From Phorcus lineatus (taxonomy: Eukaryota; Mollusca; Gastropoda; Trochida; Trochidae), in contig OV121088.1 in NCBI GenBank assembly GCA_921293015.1, positions 6,447,882 to 6,511,881 on the forward strand: a DNA stretch of 64,000 nucleotides, in the 5' to 3' direction. Under the pieces are notes generated by a model, which saw only the letters and a list, made by a program, of their open reading frames with translations, ran no database searches and was not told where the DNA came from. Positions 24,013 to 36,311 of this stretch are shown here, piece after piece (position 1 is the stretch's first letter; each line of letters starts with the position of its first letter). A program made the position numbers and the translations under genes.

Positions 24013-24126
24013 AAAAATCCGGGAGCACGAGGTCCGCGTAAGGGAAAATATTTTCTTAGGAAAATATTCGTCCGGATAGCGAGTTTTCCGGTTATCCGAG
24101 GTCCGGGTGAGCGAGGTTCGACTGTA
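24013..24126 (-). mobile_element. pogo/Tigger-like MITE fragment
   Basis: Read on the minus strand from a TA (24125-24126), the element begins cagtcgaacctcgctcaccc and continues 'ggacctcggataaccgg', which resembles the pogo/Tigger terminal repeat (CAGT.GAACCTCGG.TAACC). The repeat phrase 'ggacctcg' recurs further in (about 24023-24031), and a short palindrome surrounds 'aaaatattttcttaggaaaatatt'. The far end is not clear, so it may be truncated. Confidence 0.55.
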
Positions 24127-24329
24127 ATTCATAATGGTAACTTAGTGCCATATTGAAACCCAGTGGGAGAAGATGTCTATGCAACTGTATATTTTAACTC
24201 GATTTATCAAGTATTTTGTTTCCTTGGTGTCAGATACTTTTGTATATAATTGAATTCGAAAGACAATAACAAGTAAAGGTGCTGAAGCCTACAAGGCCAT
24301 GAGTTGGTGAACATGTCAAAAAGGTTTAA

Positions 24330-26450
24330 AGACAAGGTACGATTGTGGCGACTAGTTAAAAGAAGGTTCACTATACACTGAATATACTACCCTTCCGTAA
24401 ATCAAGTCCGAAATGTCCTCAAGAAAATGAACTCATCATACAGGTAATTACCTTTAATCTTGCTTTCTATTTTTAAAAAAATTTTCCCGTTAATATGTCA
24501 TAATTACGACGTACATAATGTCATAACCATCAAGCTCTTGAAGCATATACATTGTTTATGTTAGGGGAAAAGGGTAACCACGTATATATCAACAAATATC
24601 GAATCTCTACTAGCCAATTATTAATCATGTTTTTATGATTTGAAACCTGTTTCATTATGAAATCTTACTTTCAAAATCAAGCATGTATTTTCATTGTTTC
24701 TTCTTGGAAATTTATGATTTTCAATACTTTTAATTTTTCATGTCTGGTAAATACATTTGTATCGTTGGCCATCTGAAATGAATGTTTTGCATTTAACTGA
24801 TAACCATAGTTGGCATGTTGGTGTTTTTAGGCATAAAGTTTGACATAAGATTTAAACCATATATTTCTATTGTTATTGTTCCATTCTACAACATCTCAGT
24901 TCCATTGCCCCAACCATATTCTTCTTGTGGAATTTAGTATAATTTACAGCGATTTAACAACAGAGAGTAATGATACAAATTTTGTTCAGCATGTTTACTT
25001 TGTGCTAAATTAAGGCATGATATTTTTTACTTTCCCCTTTACAGAAATAAACTAATTCTCATTATACTGATAGCATTTTGTCGCAAATATGGAAAATTCG
25101 ACTGGAAATTTCACATTTGTATTACCACAGTTATAACATGCAGAAAGTTATATATATTGAACTACATATATTTTCCCAAATATTACTGTGGTTTTTTTAA
25201 ATTCTAGCCATATAAAGAAGTTAAGTTTAGTTTAATCACGACTGACTTATTACTCTCAGTTAAATTTACTTTTACTAACATGATAAAAATCGGAAAATGA
25301 TCTGATTATATAAGACAATTTTTTTTGGACCAGGCACCATCCGCAGATTGTATGATTTATATGCAACGAAATAAGTCATCAAGATAAGGTCAGAGAGGCC
25401 GTCAAAAGTATAGATTGTGTAATTGACATTTTTCACGACAGAGACAAAGTGAATTGCATGCATAGACCAACATGATCTTCTCCATTAGTATTGTAATTAT
25501 TAAGTGATTTGAGTACAATAACTTTGCATACTAAATAGTGAAAATCAGGAAGTATTCAGGAGGTGGCAGCATTAGTGGAAATGGTGTAACAATTGACAAA
25601 GCACGAGTACATAAAGTATCTGTATTAGATTAGCTACATCATATCTGACGTACGTTATGAAAGTGAGACTTACCCTTTTAATATTAATATCAGGAAACAT
25701 TATTACAACGTGATAAACGTCATTATGTCAATAAAGATGTGAAAGATTTATTTACGGGTTATCTATATCTGCTGAAATGTCAAACTGCTATTTTGTAACT
25801 TCTCTGAGTGCCATACAGAACTTCACAACACTGTGCTTATGTAAATAATAATAAAAATAATAATGATAAGAATATCGTTATGAGTATGTGATTGTTTAAG
25901 AGAGTTTAGCATTGTATAACATTGTTGTATTGTTTAGTGGGTCACACTTAGACTTGTTTTGATAGTCTAAGCTGGCAGTGTCTAGAATCATCTATTCTAG
26001 AATGTTCTATCTATTTCTTGATTGCTTGATTTGGACACTTCTGATTGGATTTTGTCATGGAACTTTAAAGAACATCCTGGAAGGTATCTTACCTATATAT
26101 ATAGGCTGGCATTAGAACTTTTACTCATCTTGCTTCTTACAATCAACTTTGCGATCAACTGCCGTGCCACTGTTTTTGGATACCTTTACAAGCCGGATTC
26201 ATCTATCTCCTATCAAGACCCACTGACTGTTTTCCACATTCATCAACTGTGTGATTCAAAAGGACTGGTGAATATATTTATTTAGCTAATTAGTGTGACT
26301 CATCTGATATTGTATTATAACTTGTATTAGCTTGATATTGTAACCTTAAACACTTTGTTTATTATTTGACTGATTAAATTGTATTTAATATACAATTGTC
26401 TTGTTATATTTTGCTGGTTTGACTGGGGACATTTTACTATTCCAAATTAT
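24330..26450. other. Spacer between duplication copies
   Basis: AT-rich and non-coding. Small ORFs (25275-25463, 26022-26285) lack domains or splice context. Confidence 0.4.
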
Positions 26451-26451
26451 T

Positions 26452-26640
26452 TCGTAACAATATTTATATTGCGCTTATCCACGTCACTGAGGGATATGCT
26501 CTTGGCACATAACAGGGCGCTTCCTGTATGACCCTGGTCTAACCCAAACTACCGGTTACAGCGCTTAAAGGTAACCTCTAACACAATCTACAACAGGTAC
26601 CCAATAAGTACTGCTTGGTGGACAGAAACACATTCTTAAT
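26452..26640 (+). repeat. Possible degraded SINE-like repeat
   Basis: The phrase 'atttatattgcgcttatcca', then 'gatatgctcttggcac' and 'acagcgcttaaaggt', resembles the 'TATAGCGC...TGCTCAAGGCGCTT' type found inside several animal SINEs. No ends or target duplication were found. Tentative. Confidence 0.3.
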
Positions 26641-27199
26641 GTACATGTATATATTATATACATATGAAACAACTCTTCGTACATCAACCGATTTACTTGT
26701 ATATTTAAATATGCCTTATGGAATTTGGCCATTGATTTTACAGTTCATAAATCAAAATAAACATTTTAGTTTTTCATTTGAATTCTCAGTTGAATATGCA
26801 GAAAAGTAATATATTTTCATGTGTTAAACCCGCTTAGCCGATAAATGAACCGAGTATATTCATAATCAGAAAACATTTGTTTGATATATTCACTCTCTTT
26901 CATTTGAATTATGCACATAATAATCTATTCACTATAAATTCGGATTATACATTTACAGATGTGCTGACGAATGAAAATAAATAAGTCTGTTTCTTAGGTT
27001 AATGTATTTCTCCTTACAACTACAGCAAAAACCTGCGTCTTGAGGTAGAGGTAATTAAATCTTTCAGACATAATGTCTGTACTGAGTTGTTGACGATTAG
27101 CTACATTCTTATAGCTATTTGACCAATGAGAACCTTACCGTACTCGACAAGTTCGATCAACATTGTGTAAACAAATGTGATGAAAGATATATGTACCTC

Positions 27200-27520
27200 T
27201 TAAACATTATGTCAACTTTGTGAAGGAAAACTTCCCACACGAGATTACAACCAAGTTCAATGTATCCTACATAAATGCGTAGAAATATGCCGCCTCAACG
27301 AAAGGTAAATGGTATCGTGACTCTTAGAAAGAGGCCTACTTTAGTAAAACTTGTAACGACACATATAAGTACCTCTTGAAGATTGTATCAACTTTGTGCA
27401 CAAACAATTGCAACAGGATATCGCAAGTAGGTTCAATGTAAAATGTATTCTACAAGAAGCTTTAGACATACGCCGCCTTAAGGATATTGTTATTCTTAGA
27501 CGACCGATCGCATATATGCT
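27200..27520. repeat. Two tandem ~165-bp copies inside copy B
   Basis: 'tacctcttaaacattatgtc' + 'aactttgtg...acgccgcctcaacgaaagg' (about 27196-27300) is repeated as 'tacctcttgaagattgtatc' + 'aactttgtg...acgccgccttaagg' (about 27370-27485). Copy A has one equivalent (about 19890-20010). Confidence 0.6.
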
Positions 27521-29568
27521 AGAGGCCTTCTTTAGTCTTACATAGGATTATTACTTACGTCATTATATAGATAAATGTCTTTCTAATGAACGTTTTGGTG
27601 TTGAAGCAGATCAAGACACTAAGGCACACATGGGCGAATAGGTTCATGTTGTCTATCGTACACAATGGTTAGAGTTGGATTCACAGAAAACCAAATATAA
27701 CATAAATGTCATGTATGGGGTAAACAAGTTGGAAAATGCTTATATTAACGAGGTCTTCTCATGATAGGTTTTGAAAATGAATCGATGTGTATATACATTA
27801 GGCAAAATAAACAAATATTCTTGGAACAAAACAAGGAAATAGCAAATAGGGAAAATCGTACTACAGATTCTTGTCTGTTGTTTGTTGGTCGAAATGTATA
27901 ATTGACAATTTGGGATGAATGTTAATTACAGTTCTTATGCAGGAGGGCTGTTATATAAGAAAATGGAAAACTGAAGCTACATGCGTGCGAAAGCGCCCCA
28001 TAGATAATTAGTGACCACAGAAATGGGTTGTATTTTAATATCATAACCAAGCTGTTTATAGAAATGTGAGACTTCTAAATTTATTAAATCAAATTTAATT
28101 TTAACATCTAAAGCAAGGATGATAGCGTGATGTTTAGTTACTAACTATCCTTACTAAATATGTCATGTCAAAAAGAGCGACATGGACCGGTTTTCATTCT
28201 GCATAGTCAATAGTCTTTTGTCAAACAAAGTTCTGCATATTGCTTGCCATTAATTTATATGATAATCCCATCATGGTACAAAAATTTATGTGAAAGTTAA
28301 TATCAACTTCTTCAAAAAGTAAATCAGTAGTTCAATGATTGTCATCGTGTCGTGTTATCAATTTCATACTTTATCTACAGATTGATTGAAATGCCGTAGC
28401 AATACAAGTTTTGCGAATCCATATATGTATCCAGAAAGACGTACAAGTGCTTCCTGCAGACAAAAAATGTCAAATTACTGAACGGTTTTCAATAATAACT
28501 TTTATCAGAAGGCACTGCCCTTTTAATGATGTCCAAGTTTGATCGTTAAAACAACCAGACAACAGGCGAGGGTTAACGTTAAAGCTCGCTTGATGTATGG
28601 TTTTTAGTATCATTACAGTGAAAGCTAAGCCTAGAAACTTTTTGAGACAATATGACACATTGTGAAGAAGAGCTATAAATTAATAAGTAACATGAGCATT
28701 ATGTATACTACAACTAATACTACACTACATATCAAATGTCAAATTGAGTCAACGATGTAACTGAGCTGTGAATTCTTTAAACAGTAAATTCTAGAATTTC
28801 CACAAAACTAGATATTTTCACTAATTTATGTACGATATTCTGATGAAAATTTTGTATACTGTTTTTAATTTCACAACAGTTCAATTAATATCGTTTTTTT
28901 AGTTCAATATTCATAATACACTTTCCAGTTTCAAGAAACCTTATCTATCAAGTCTTTAATATACATTAAGCGAAGCAATCTAACCTATAAACAGAGTATT
29001 TTATATACTATTCTCTAAACAAGCTTATCAGATGACTTAGACAAATGTTGTAGATCGAAGTGGTTGTTGTCAGGTTTATATAAATCTTACCACGTTATTG
29101 GATTCTTCTCAGGGTATGTATGATTGTATTCTTCATAATACCGCACTTGCCATTTAGAAAGATTGTCCATCTAATGTTTAATCCGATTACCGTGTGCATT
29201 CATGAGCAATTTTGAAATATCAGAATGATGTAAAGGTTTATGAGAGTTCGTTTTCTTGGCTACGTTTTTCTTGGCTATTTACATACGACCTCCGGCCTGA
29301 ATATGAAAACATGCCTGAAACGCAACCATACTGTGCGTGCATGAAGAACCTTCCTTGATGTGTAAATGGCATGAAAATTACGAGATGCATACTCTTCAAT
29401 TGCATAAATTAGCCGGTCATTCAAAGGTACTCTCACATCTTTTTCTCGAAATTGAGAAAAGTGAATGTAGGGCTGTTATCAAATATCTGAGTTTTTAAAA
29501 AATACACTCCAAACGAAATTCATGGGAATATGTTACAAACATAAGGTGACTCTGCTCCTTAACATAGC

Positions 29569-29889
29569 ACCATTAAACATTGGTGTGCTGAATTTAAACG
29601 GTGTAGAGTAAGCACTAAAGACGAGCCCCGTCCTGGTCGTCCATCTGATGTCACCACAGGTGAAAACATTCAGGTTGTTCTTGACACAATAATGCAAGAC
29701 AGGCGAGTGACTATCAGATTCTTAGCTGATACTCACCAAATCAGTAAAGCATCAGTTGGGTTGCAAATGTTACAAAAACGCTGGAGAAAATGCATTGAGG
29801 TCACGGGTGATCATGTCGAAAAATAAGTCATAAAATTTTTAATGTTTCTTTGATGGTCAGACCGGAAATCTTTGGGACATTCCTCGTAT
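29569..29889 (+). mobile_element. Internally deleted mariner remnant
   Basis: One frame reads 'TIKHWCAEFKR...DEPRPGRPSDVTTGENIQVV...MQDRRVTIRFLADTHQISKASV', the mariner N-terminal DNA-binding region. It then jumps directly to 'QKRWRKCIEVTGDHVEK' and a stop at 29824-29826, the standard mariner C-terminus. The catalytic core between them is gone. Downstream, 'ccggaaatctttgggacatt' + 'cctcgta' (to 29889) looks like the 3' terminal inverted repeat, followed by the TA-rich flank. No 5' repeat was recognised. Confidence 0.82.
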
Positions 29890-32754
29890 GTTAAAACGAT
29901 ATTTGAATGAGGTGTTTGATTCCAGATATTCAACCGGTGGATCTCTACTCATACCTCGCATTCTTATTCGATTAAGCCTCAACCACTTGATTCAATACCT
30001 TAAGGCGGTGTGGTGGTTTGCATGCTACAGAGAGCTTTACCAGCTGGAGCTTACATGCTGGACCCAAGCTGGATAGGTCGACGGTTAGAAGTCAGACCAA
30101 ACTAGAGTCGTTCTAAAACCTGCTGTCTGTTTCACAATATGCCTTTCTTTCCGTCTTTTCCTTCATCCTTTCCATTCCTATCCAACTGGTCTGTCCACTC
30201 TATTTTGGATGCTTGTCGTCCACGTCTTTACTAATTGGTACAATGTTCAAAACACGTTAAACCTAACTCCTACACTTCACTCGACTCATCCTGATTATGT
30301 TGATAACCTTTTTGCCAATAGATTAACTTGACGGATTTCAATTTGGATATATATTGTGCGTGAATATCATATTCTTTGAGGAGATAGGTATGTATTTTAA
30401 CAATAAACGAGGAGTAAGTTAATAACGATTATCATAAATCGGTATTTGTATTGACCTTGATAAAGGTACTTGCTTCTATAGGTTTCATGTTTAAAAACGG
30501 TTTTGGTTTCGAACAAGAGAAATTGTTCAGATATGTTTTACTGAATATCCAAGATTACAACAGGTTTTTTTTGTATAGAAAGTTATCAAAATATGTTCAG
30601 ATCATAAACAATAATCCCATTTCAAAGTTGTAATAAACTATTGATGGTATTACTTGTTTGTTACTTAAAGAAATCAATCATTAAAATCCTTACGTGTTTT
30701 GTGTAACCATTAAAAATCATGGTTATGTCAAGTTATTAGCTGTGTTTATACTATTCTACAAATTACAATCCATTTTGAAATTGTTATGTTTGTGCTATTC
30801 AGTCCAACCTTGTAGACATTCGAGTTTGCCACGAGCGAAATTAAATACACGCACATATTACTTCAGCGTTCTACAGCAGAAGAATAATACGCAGAATAAA
30901 TTGACATTCACAGAAAAGAATTTCAGCATATGTCTGGTAAATAATGCAAACTTAAAATGATCGCCATAGCTTTCCATTGATCAAAGTCTTCTTCAAGATC
31001 TATCACAATCTTGTGATCACTCAGCATTAGATTCACTAAAGGCTAGAATAGTCAACATCTATCACTTTGCTGACAAGTGACATTAATGGGTTTCCGCTAC
31101 TATCGCCTGAACATTTCATTGTAAAAGTCAAATCTCTTTGATAAAAATAAATTGGAAACTTGTAATAGAATACATTAAAAAATATTGAAATGGAAACTTA
31201 GCCCAAACGAAAGACAGTAAGTGTCTATTTATCAGGAATCCGGTCTCTTTGACAATGACAAATCTACTGATGCTCAATAATGTCGCTGGTGGGAAATGTC
31301 TATATACATCTGTATCCTTAATGCTTTTTCACCGACAGGCGTTTGATAGCTCGAATTTCATATAACGTGACATTTGTCAGTAATGTATTTTGTACTGATT
31401 GAAATTACCTTTGAGTATTTTTCTCTATAGCTCAATAAGTAATTTGTTTTCTAAATCAGAAAGTCAGAGATCTTCAATATCTGAACGCTACTGCCTCTGT
31501 AGCTCATCTTGCCAAAGTTTGACCGCTTGTTTGTCTGTTAGATCGCGATATGAATTGATATTTGGCATCAAATGACTATTTGTCAATGCCGATAGAGGAA
31601 TTCTATTGATGCAGAAGGAAATCAAAATCGATTGATTTTCACACTTAAAAGATGAGAATCTTTCGGGCTGCAGCTGTATCAAGTATTCAGCGATGTTTAT
31701 TGCATTGCAATCTTTATTTATACCTAAACTTTTCTTTTAACCTATGATTGTTAGCTATGTTTCCAAATGCCATTACATTACTTTATTGACGAAGAGTTTG
31801 AACTCGCTTTTTTTGGTTTTGTACATAATGAATCAAATAGTCTAAATATGAAAACTTTTAACATTATTTTGTACACATTCAGTAACTATTTTTGTATAAA
31901 CCATTTTAATTTTCCTAAAATATTAATGTGCTCCGTTACTACTTTGTCAGTATGGCAACAGAAAGAAACCGCTTTTGATCTCTTCTTTTGAAAGCGTCTT
32001 TAGTTATCTTATATGTAACTCTTATGCCTTTGAATGTGAAGTATATCATTAGGAGGGAAATTCACAAACTTCAAAGAGGGGGTTAAATTTACCTTGCGTA
32101 GAATATTTGCAAATACTCTCTCTTGATTTTTACTGACCATTGCATTCTGATTTTTGATAAAAGTATTCAAGTATTTTTAACAAAAATCGTTTGAGTTTCC
32201 ATTTAATTATCCGTATCATGTTTTCATGATAAGTGTACACAACACAACCGTTACGCTATTCTTAATCATTTGAAACAAGCTTACAAATTGACTGCTCTTT
32301 CAGCTTGCTTTTCCATCATCAAGGTTTTATTTTTGAGAGAAAAAAACCCTGCTGCACTTCAATTGATATAATTCAATTTAAATTTTACAATTAATCTTGA
32401 CGTCATATTAAACGTAATAAGTATCAACTACATGTATATTTATAGCCTATCCTAAAAGTAAATGTTAAACAATAATAAGACTAATGCAAATGCATTGTTA
32501 TCCAGTAGTTAGGCTTTTCTCACCAATTACAGATAACCGCTCTCATTCTCAATGTTTTTCTTTTTTAAATAAATGTTCATCTTTTTAATCAAAATGTAAT
32601 TTCTAAAGCTATCAATAGTGTACGCATCATACTTTATTGTGTAACATTCATGTAGTTATAATATAACTTATATGTTGATAAAATTGGTTCTTAAATATAT
32701 GAAAGATAAGATGACATATTCCTAAAGACCTTGAAATCAACCACAACTTAATAA

Positions 32755-32770
32755 CAACAACAACAACAAC

Positions 32771-32834
<64 letters not shown>
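32755..32834. repeat. (AAC)n(AAT)n microsatellite
   Basis: Roughly six AAC units followed by about twenty AAT units, pure in its core. The poly-leucine ORF on the minus strand is a product of this array and not a gene. Confidence 0.97.
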
Positions 32835-34509
32835 TTTTTTTGCCCGACAAATGAATTTGTTTTACAACAGTGAGATACTCAGTATAGTTAAGACAAAAAT
32901 GATGGATATCATCCCAAATCAAGTAGTTAGCAATCAGCACGTCATCCCAATTCAAGATTTTATTGAATTTTTTTAAATCAATAAACACTTTGCCTAAGTT
33001 TGTTTGTATTTTTAGTTAGAGATATAGTTACGAAGCACGTTAAAAAGCTAACTATTTATTGTTTTTTCACTTCAAATGAAGGCGATCATGGCTTTTGAAT
33101 ATATACAGCATAGGAGAAGATATTCAAACCCAAATTTCTTGAACAAATGTAGTAGATCCATACAGAATTAAAACGAAGCGAAAGCTGTTGTGTTTAAATT
33201 TATTATATTCAGTAATCTAGTTTAGGCTCTGTTAAAAATGCCATTTATAAATCTTCTTCCCTTATTAAATGTGTCCAGCATTGTAAACACAACAATCAAA
33301 AAAACAATTAGGTTGAGTTGCATTCCTACAAAAAAAAAACACTCAATACGTTAAAATTCAGTGGAAAAAATACCAGCTACAAAGATAAACTAACTATGCA
33401 AAATTATACCTGTAAAAAGTTTTAAGTTTTTGCAAAAGCATTTTACGTTGCCTCTTTGTTTCACTCGTATTATTTAACATAAAAGACAGAAATTTTGTTG
33501 ACTCTATTGGATATATAAGGACAAGGTTTGGTAGAAGTGAAAGTTTATGAGTGTATTTTCGTAACGGATGTGAGGATACAGAGCTTGACTTTATGTGCTT
33601 ACTTCACCAATAAATAAGATGCAATGAGACAGACGAAAGTCCGATGCCGTTGGACTCTCAGAAAAAGGGAAGGCGTGAACTTAGAGATTTAAAAAAATCA
33701 ACGTTCAACATAACAACATGATAACAACACAATGATTTGTTGTCGGTGATCGATGGAACTGTCGAAATAGAATGAAATGTTTGAACATTTTAAGAAATCA
33801 ACCCTCCAGTCAAACATGTTAAAATTACACTTTGAGAATTGAAAGATGTGAATCCAAGCATAAATATGAAAATGACAGCATCGCAGACTAAAATGTTCAA
33901 TATAAAATTATGTGCAGATTTTCTAAGATAATATTTTATAGTCAATATAATTGTATATTTATTTGACATATAACTCTCTTTTAAACTGTATGTCAATATA
34001 AGTAAATTACTTTTATACTATAGGTATAAGAGTTGTAATTAACGCGTGTCGCACAGTGCCTTGATGGAGGTCTATGTATCTGTATATTCTAACTCGATTA
34101 ATCAAGTATATTGTTTCTAGGATGTCCGATAATTCTGTAGTTAATTGAATTCGAAAGACAATAACAAATACTGGTGATTGACACATACAAGGCCATGCGT
34201 TGGCGAAAATGTCACAATGGTAAAAAAGCTGAAGTAGGATTTATCTACTCACAAGAATAGAACAATGATCATTTAGCTTATTGATCATTCATACATCACC
34301 TTAATGTATTGATCAATTATTTGATGTTGATTCCATATTGCTAGTAGATATTTCTTTCGATATCCTACCTGATTTCATTGAACAACACTGACATCACTAC
34401 TATATTTTTTCTAATCTATTGAACATTATTAAAATTAACATTGGTCCGCATTAAGATTACACATGGCGCCTGTTTTGTATTGTTTTCTGACTATTATCGA
34501 CGTTTAATG

Positions 34510-35285
34510 TGAAGGAAGTGCGAGGGGAAGTCAATAAGTTCATAAAATTGGACATAGAACAGAAGCCATTGCTCGTGCTATTGATTTTATTTTTTTCAAT
34601 GTATTTTTCTTGGACCTCGATACACTTTGCCTATTTGTCTTTGAGGCTGTCTATTCCCCTACGGTACAAGTTTTCTGACTCAGCGACGCCTCGAGTTCAT
34701 CAAGCTGCCTTAAGTTCATCGTAATCGCAAAATCTTGTACCAAGCAAATATGATTTTAAATTCCGAAACAGATATATCTGAACTGTAGGGGATGGTTAAG
34801 TTGTTCAAAATTTAACTGTTAACATGCAACCTTTGCAAAATGACTCTTGAGCACTGGAGCGTTGTCGTGAAGAAGCATAACTCCAGTAGTCAACATGCCG
34901 GGCCTGTTGATCTTGATCGCCGCTCTCAATTGCTTCAACAAGTCAGTATAACAGGGTCATGTTATTGTAGTTTTAGGTGGCTAATAGTCTATGAGTATCA
35001 TGTCCCTTGAACCCTGAGAAAGGCCAAACTCTGAACATATTTCGTTCCCTTTTATTCTACGATTGCACATGAACAAGCCCTGAGACACGTGCAACCATAT
35101 CATCTGTACCGCCTTCAACAAGCCTTCCTGACAGTGGGTCATCGTCCAAGGAGCTGCGACAATTTTGCAAAATTAATATTGAGGGGTTTCATACATTTTG
35201 GTCATATGTTTATGAATTTCGTCCGCATTCATCCCTTCGTTCGTGAGAAACCTGATAACCGCACGATGCTCAGTTTAAACTCTGA
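34510..35285 (-). pseudogene. Dead mariner transposase (minus strand)
   Basis: Read from right to left in shifting frames: 'EHRAVIRFLTNEGMNADEIH' (start of the DNA-binding domain, about 35210-35272), 'SSLDDDPLSGRL', 'LLKQLRAAIK...GVMLLHDNAPV' with the second catalytic Asp (about 34850-34955), 'LNHPPYSSD', then 'YRRGIDSLKDK' and 'AKCIEVQEKYIEK' at the C-terminus (about 34550-34600). The first catalytic block is deleted and stops are common. 'gcgaggggaagtcaataagt' at 34521-34540 resembles a mariner terminal repeat. Confidence 0.8.
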
Positions 35286-35289
35286 TTAA

Positions 35290-36029
35290 AAGAGGGTACC
35301 TGTGTTCAACAGGCTGTAACACAAAGTAAAAGTTCGTATTGTAGATGTCTGTAATTTGTCGTCGGATAACCTACCTCAATAACGATGTCTATTGATATTG
35401 ATATATAAGATGATTTAACATATTCCTTTCAAAGTTTTAGTTTCCAATGTGATCACAAAACCGCCAAACATACGTGCTTATATTGGTCTCTTTACAAGAA
35501 CTACATTTTCAAAATATGTCACAGTCATCTCAAAATCATTTAACTTTAAACCGAGTAATAGAATTGTGTTAACAACATCTAACAATTCCTTCTTGGCAAT
35601 GAACATCTGTGTAGGTGGTTCAACAAACACAAGAAGGAATGTATCTGTTAGGAAATAAAAACGTTAAAGACACAAATTACGATGGACATATTACGACTTG
35701 AAATAAAGTTAGAAATATTGAAATGTTTATTGGAATTCATATTCAAAGATTTTTTTTAAATAATCCAACAATATTTTCCAATATGTCAAAGACTAAGTCC
35801 TCCATTATTTTGAAGCCATGGTGTAACAACCACGTGATTTTTTTCACTGGTAGGCAGCAAATGTCTTACAATCAATCATGGTGTACAACAAAAGAGATTT
35901 CTATTCATTTGAATCCAATAGATATTTCCAAAACGTATTGTCCGTTTATCATATGGTCAAAACAAATGACGTCACGCTACCATGTCCTATAGAGACTCTT
36001 AATATTTTCAAGCATTCAAACATATAATC
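35290..36029. other. Non-coding; probable 3' flank of the Gly/Tyr-rich gene
   Basis: No exon recognised. On the minus strand an AATAAA occurs near 35725-35730, about 300 bases past the stop of the Gly/Tyr-rich gene, a possible poly(A) signal. Short plus-strand ORFs (35449-35658, 35723-35992) show no features. Confidence 0.4.
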
Positions 36030-36311
36030 TCACGCAAAATATCCTCCGAAATGGCCAGAGGACCCGTAGCTATATTTGTTGAATCCACCAGAGGCATGAG
36101 CAAGTCCATGTATACCGTACAGCTCACCCCATCCGTATCCAAATGCGTACGCACCTCCAACTGCGTTTCCGGGTGCCCGTATCCCCCCGATCTTGTATCT
36201 GTTACCGTAGGGACCAACACAGAGCCCCAGGGACTTGTAGCAAACCGGTTCGGCGAATGTTGACACTCCAATACAGGCCATTACTGACAGCGATATAACT
36301 TCCTTCTTCAT
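36030..36311 (-). CDS. Secreted Gly/Tyr-rich small protein (93 aa), matrix-type
   Basis: ATG at 36309-36311, preceded by 'cccacc'. Residues 1-20 form a signal peptide (two Lys, hydrophobic core, cleavage after 'STFA'). The 73-residue mature part has 19 Gly and 9 Tyr, with only two Cys (24 and 31), and ends 'GYFA'. Phrases such as 'GGAYAFGYGWGELYG' give it the look of silk-like, Gly/Tyr-rich shell or cuticle matrix proteins of molluscs, such as the shematrin type. I cannot name an orthologue. A likely acceptor, 'ctttcccag', lies 14 bases before the ATG, so the 5' UTR is probably spliced. The neighbouring minus-strand gene also encodes a secreted matrix-type protein. Function is inferred from composition only. 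Confidence 0.7.
   Translation of the reverse strand: MKKEVISLSVMACIGVSTFAEPVCYKSLGLCVGPYGNRYKIGGIRAPGNAVGGAYAFGYGWGELYGIHGLAHASGGFNKYSYGSSGHFGGYFA

Larger units (their letters stand above)
19800..24310. repeat. Segmental duplication, copy A
   Basis: This region shares collinear blocks with 27120-34215 (copy B): around 19960-20250 with 27465-27730, 21940-22180 with 28640-28800, 22330-22460 with 29105-29225, 22990-23370 with 30865-31345, 23690-23830 with 31640-31780, and 24165-24310 with 34065-34215. Shared words include 'tgccatttagaaag', 'atcttgtgatcactca', 'ttgaattcgaaagacaata' and 'tacaaggccatg'. No coding frame is conserved. It holds the expanded 28-bp minisatellite and a pogo-like fragment. 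Confidence 0.8.
27120..34215. repeat. Segmental duplication, copy B
   Basis: Collinear partner of 19800-24310, longer because of later insertions: an extra internal tandem copy (27200-27520), a mariner remnant (29569-29889) and AT/microsatellite growth (32755-32834). It retains a single 28-bp-like unit (27725-27752) where copy A has about 25. No conserved reading frame; what the duplicated segment does is unknown. Confidence 0.78.

Noticed and set aside
25275-26809. Small ORFs between the duplication copies
   Set aside because: No domain, no conserved counterpart in the duplicated segment, no splice context.
32737-32988. Poly-leucine ORF
   Set aside because: A product of the (AAT)n microsatellite on the opposite strand.
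36051-36263. Plus-strand ORF over the Gly/Tyr-rich gene
   Set aside because: Antisense shadow; the minus-strand frame has a signal peptide and coherent composition.
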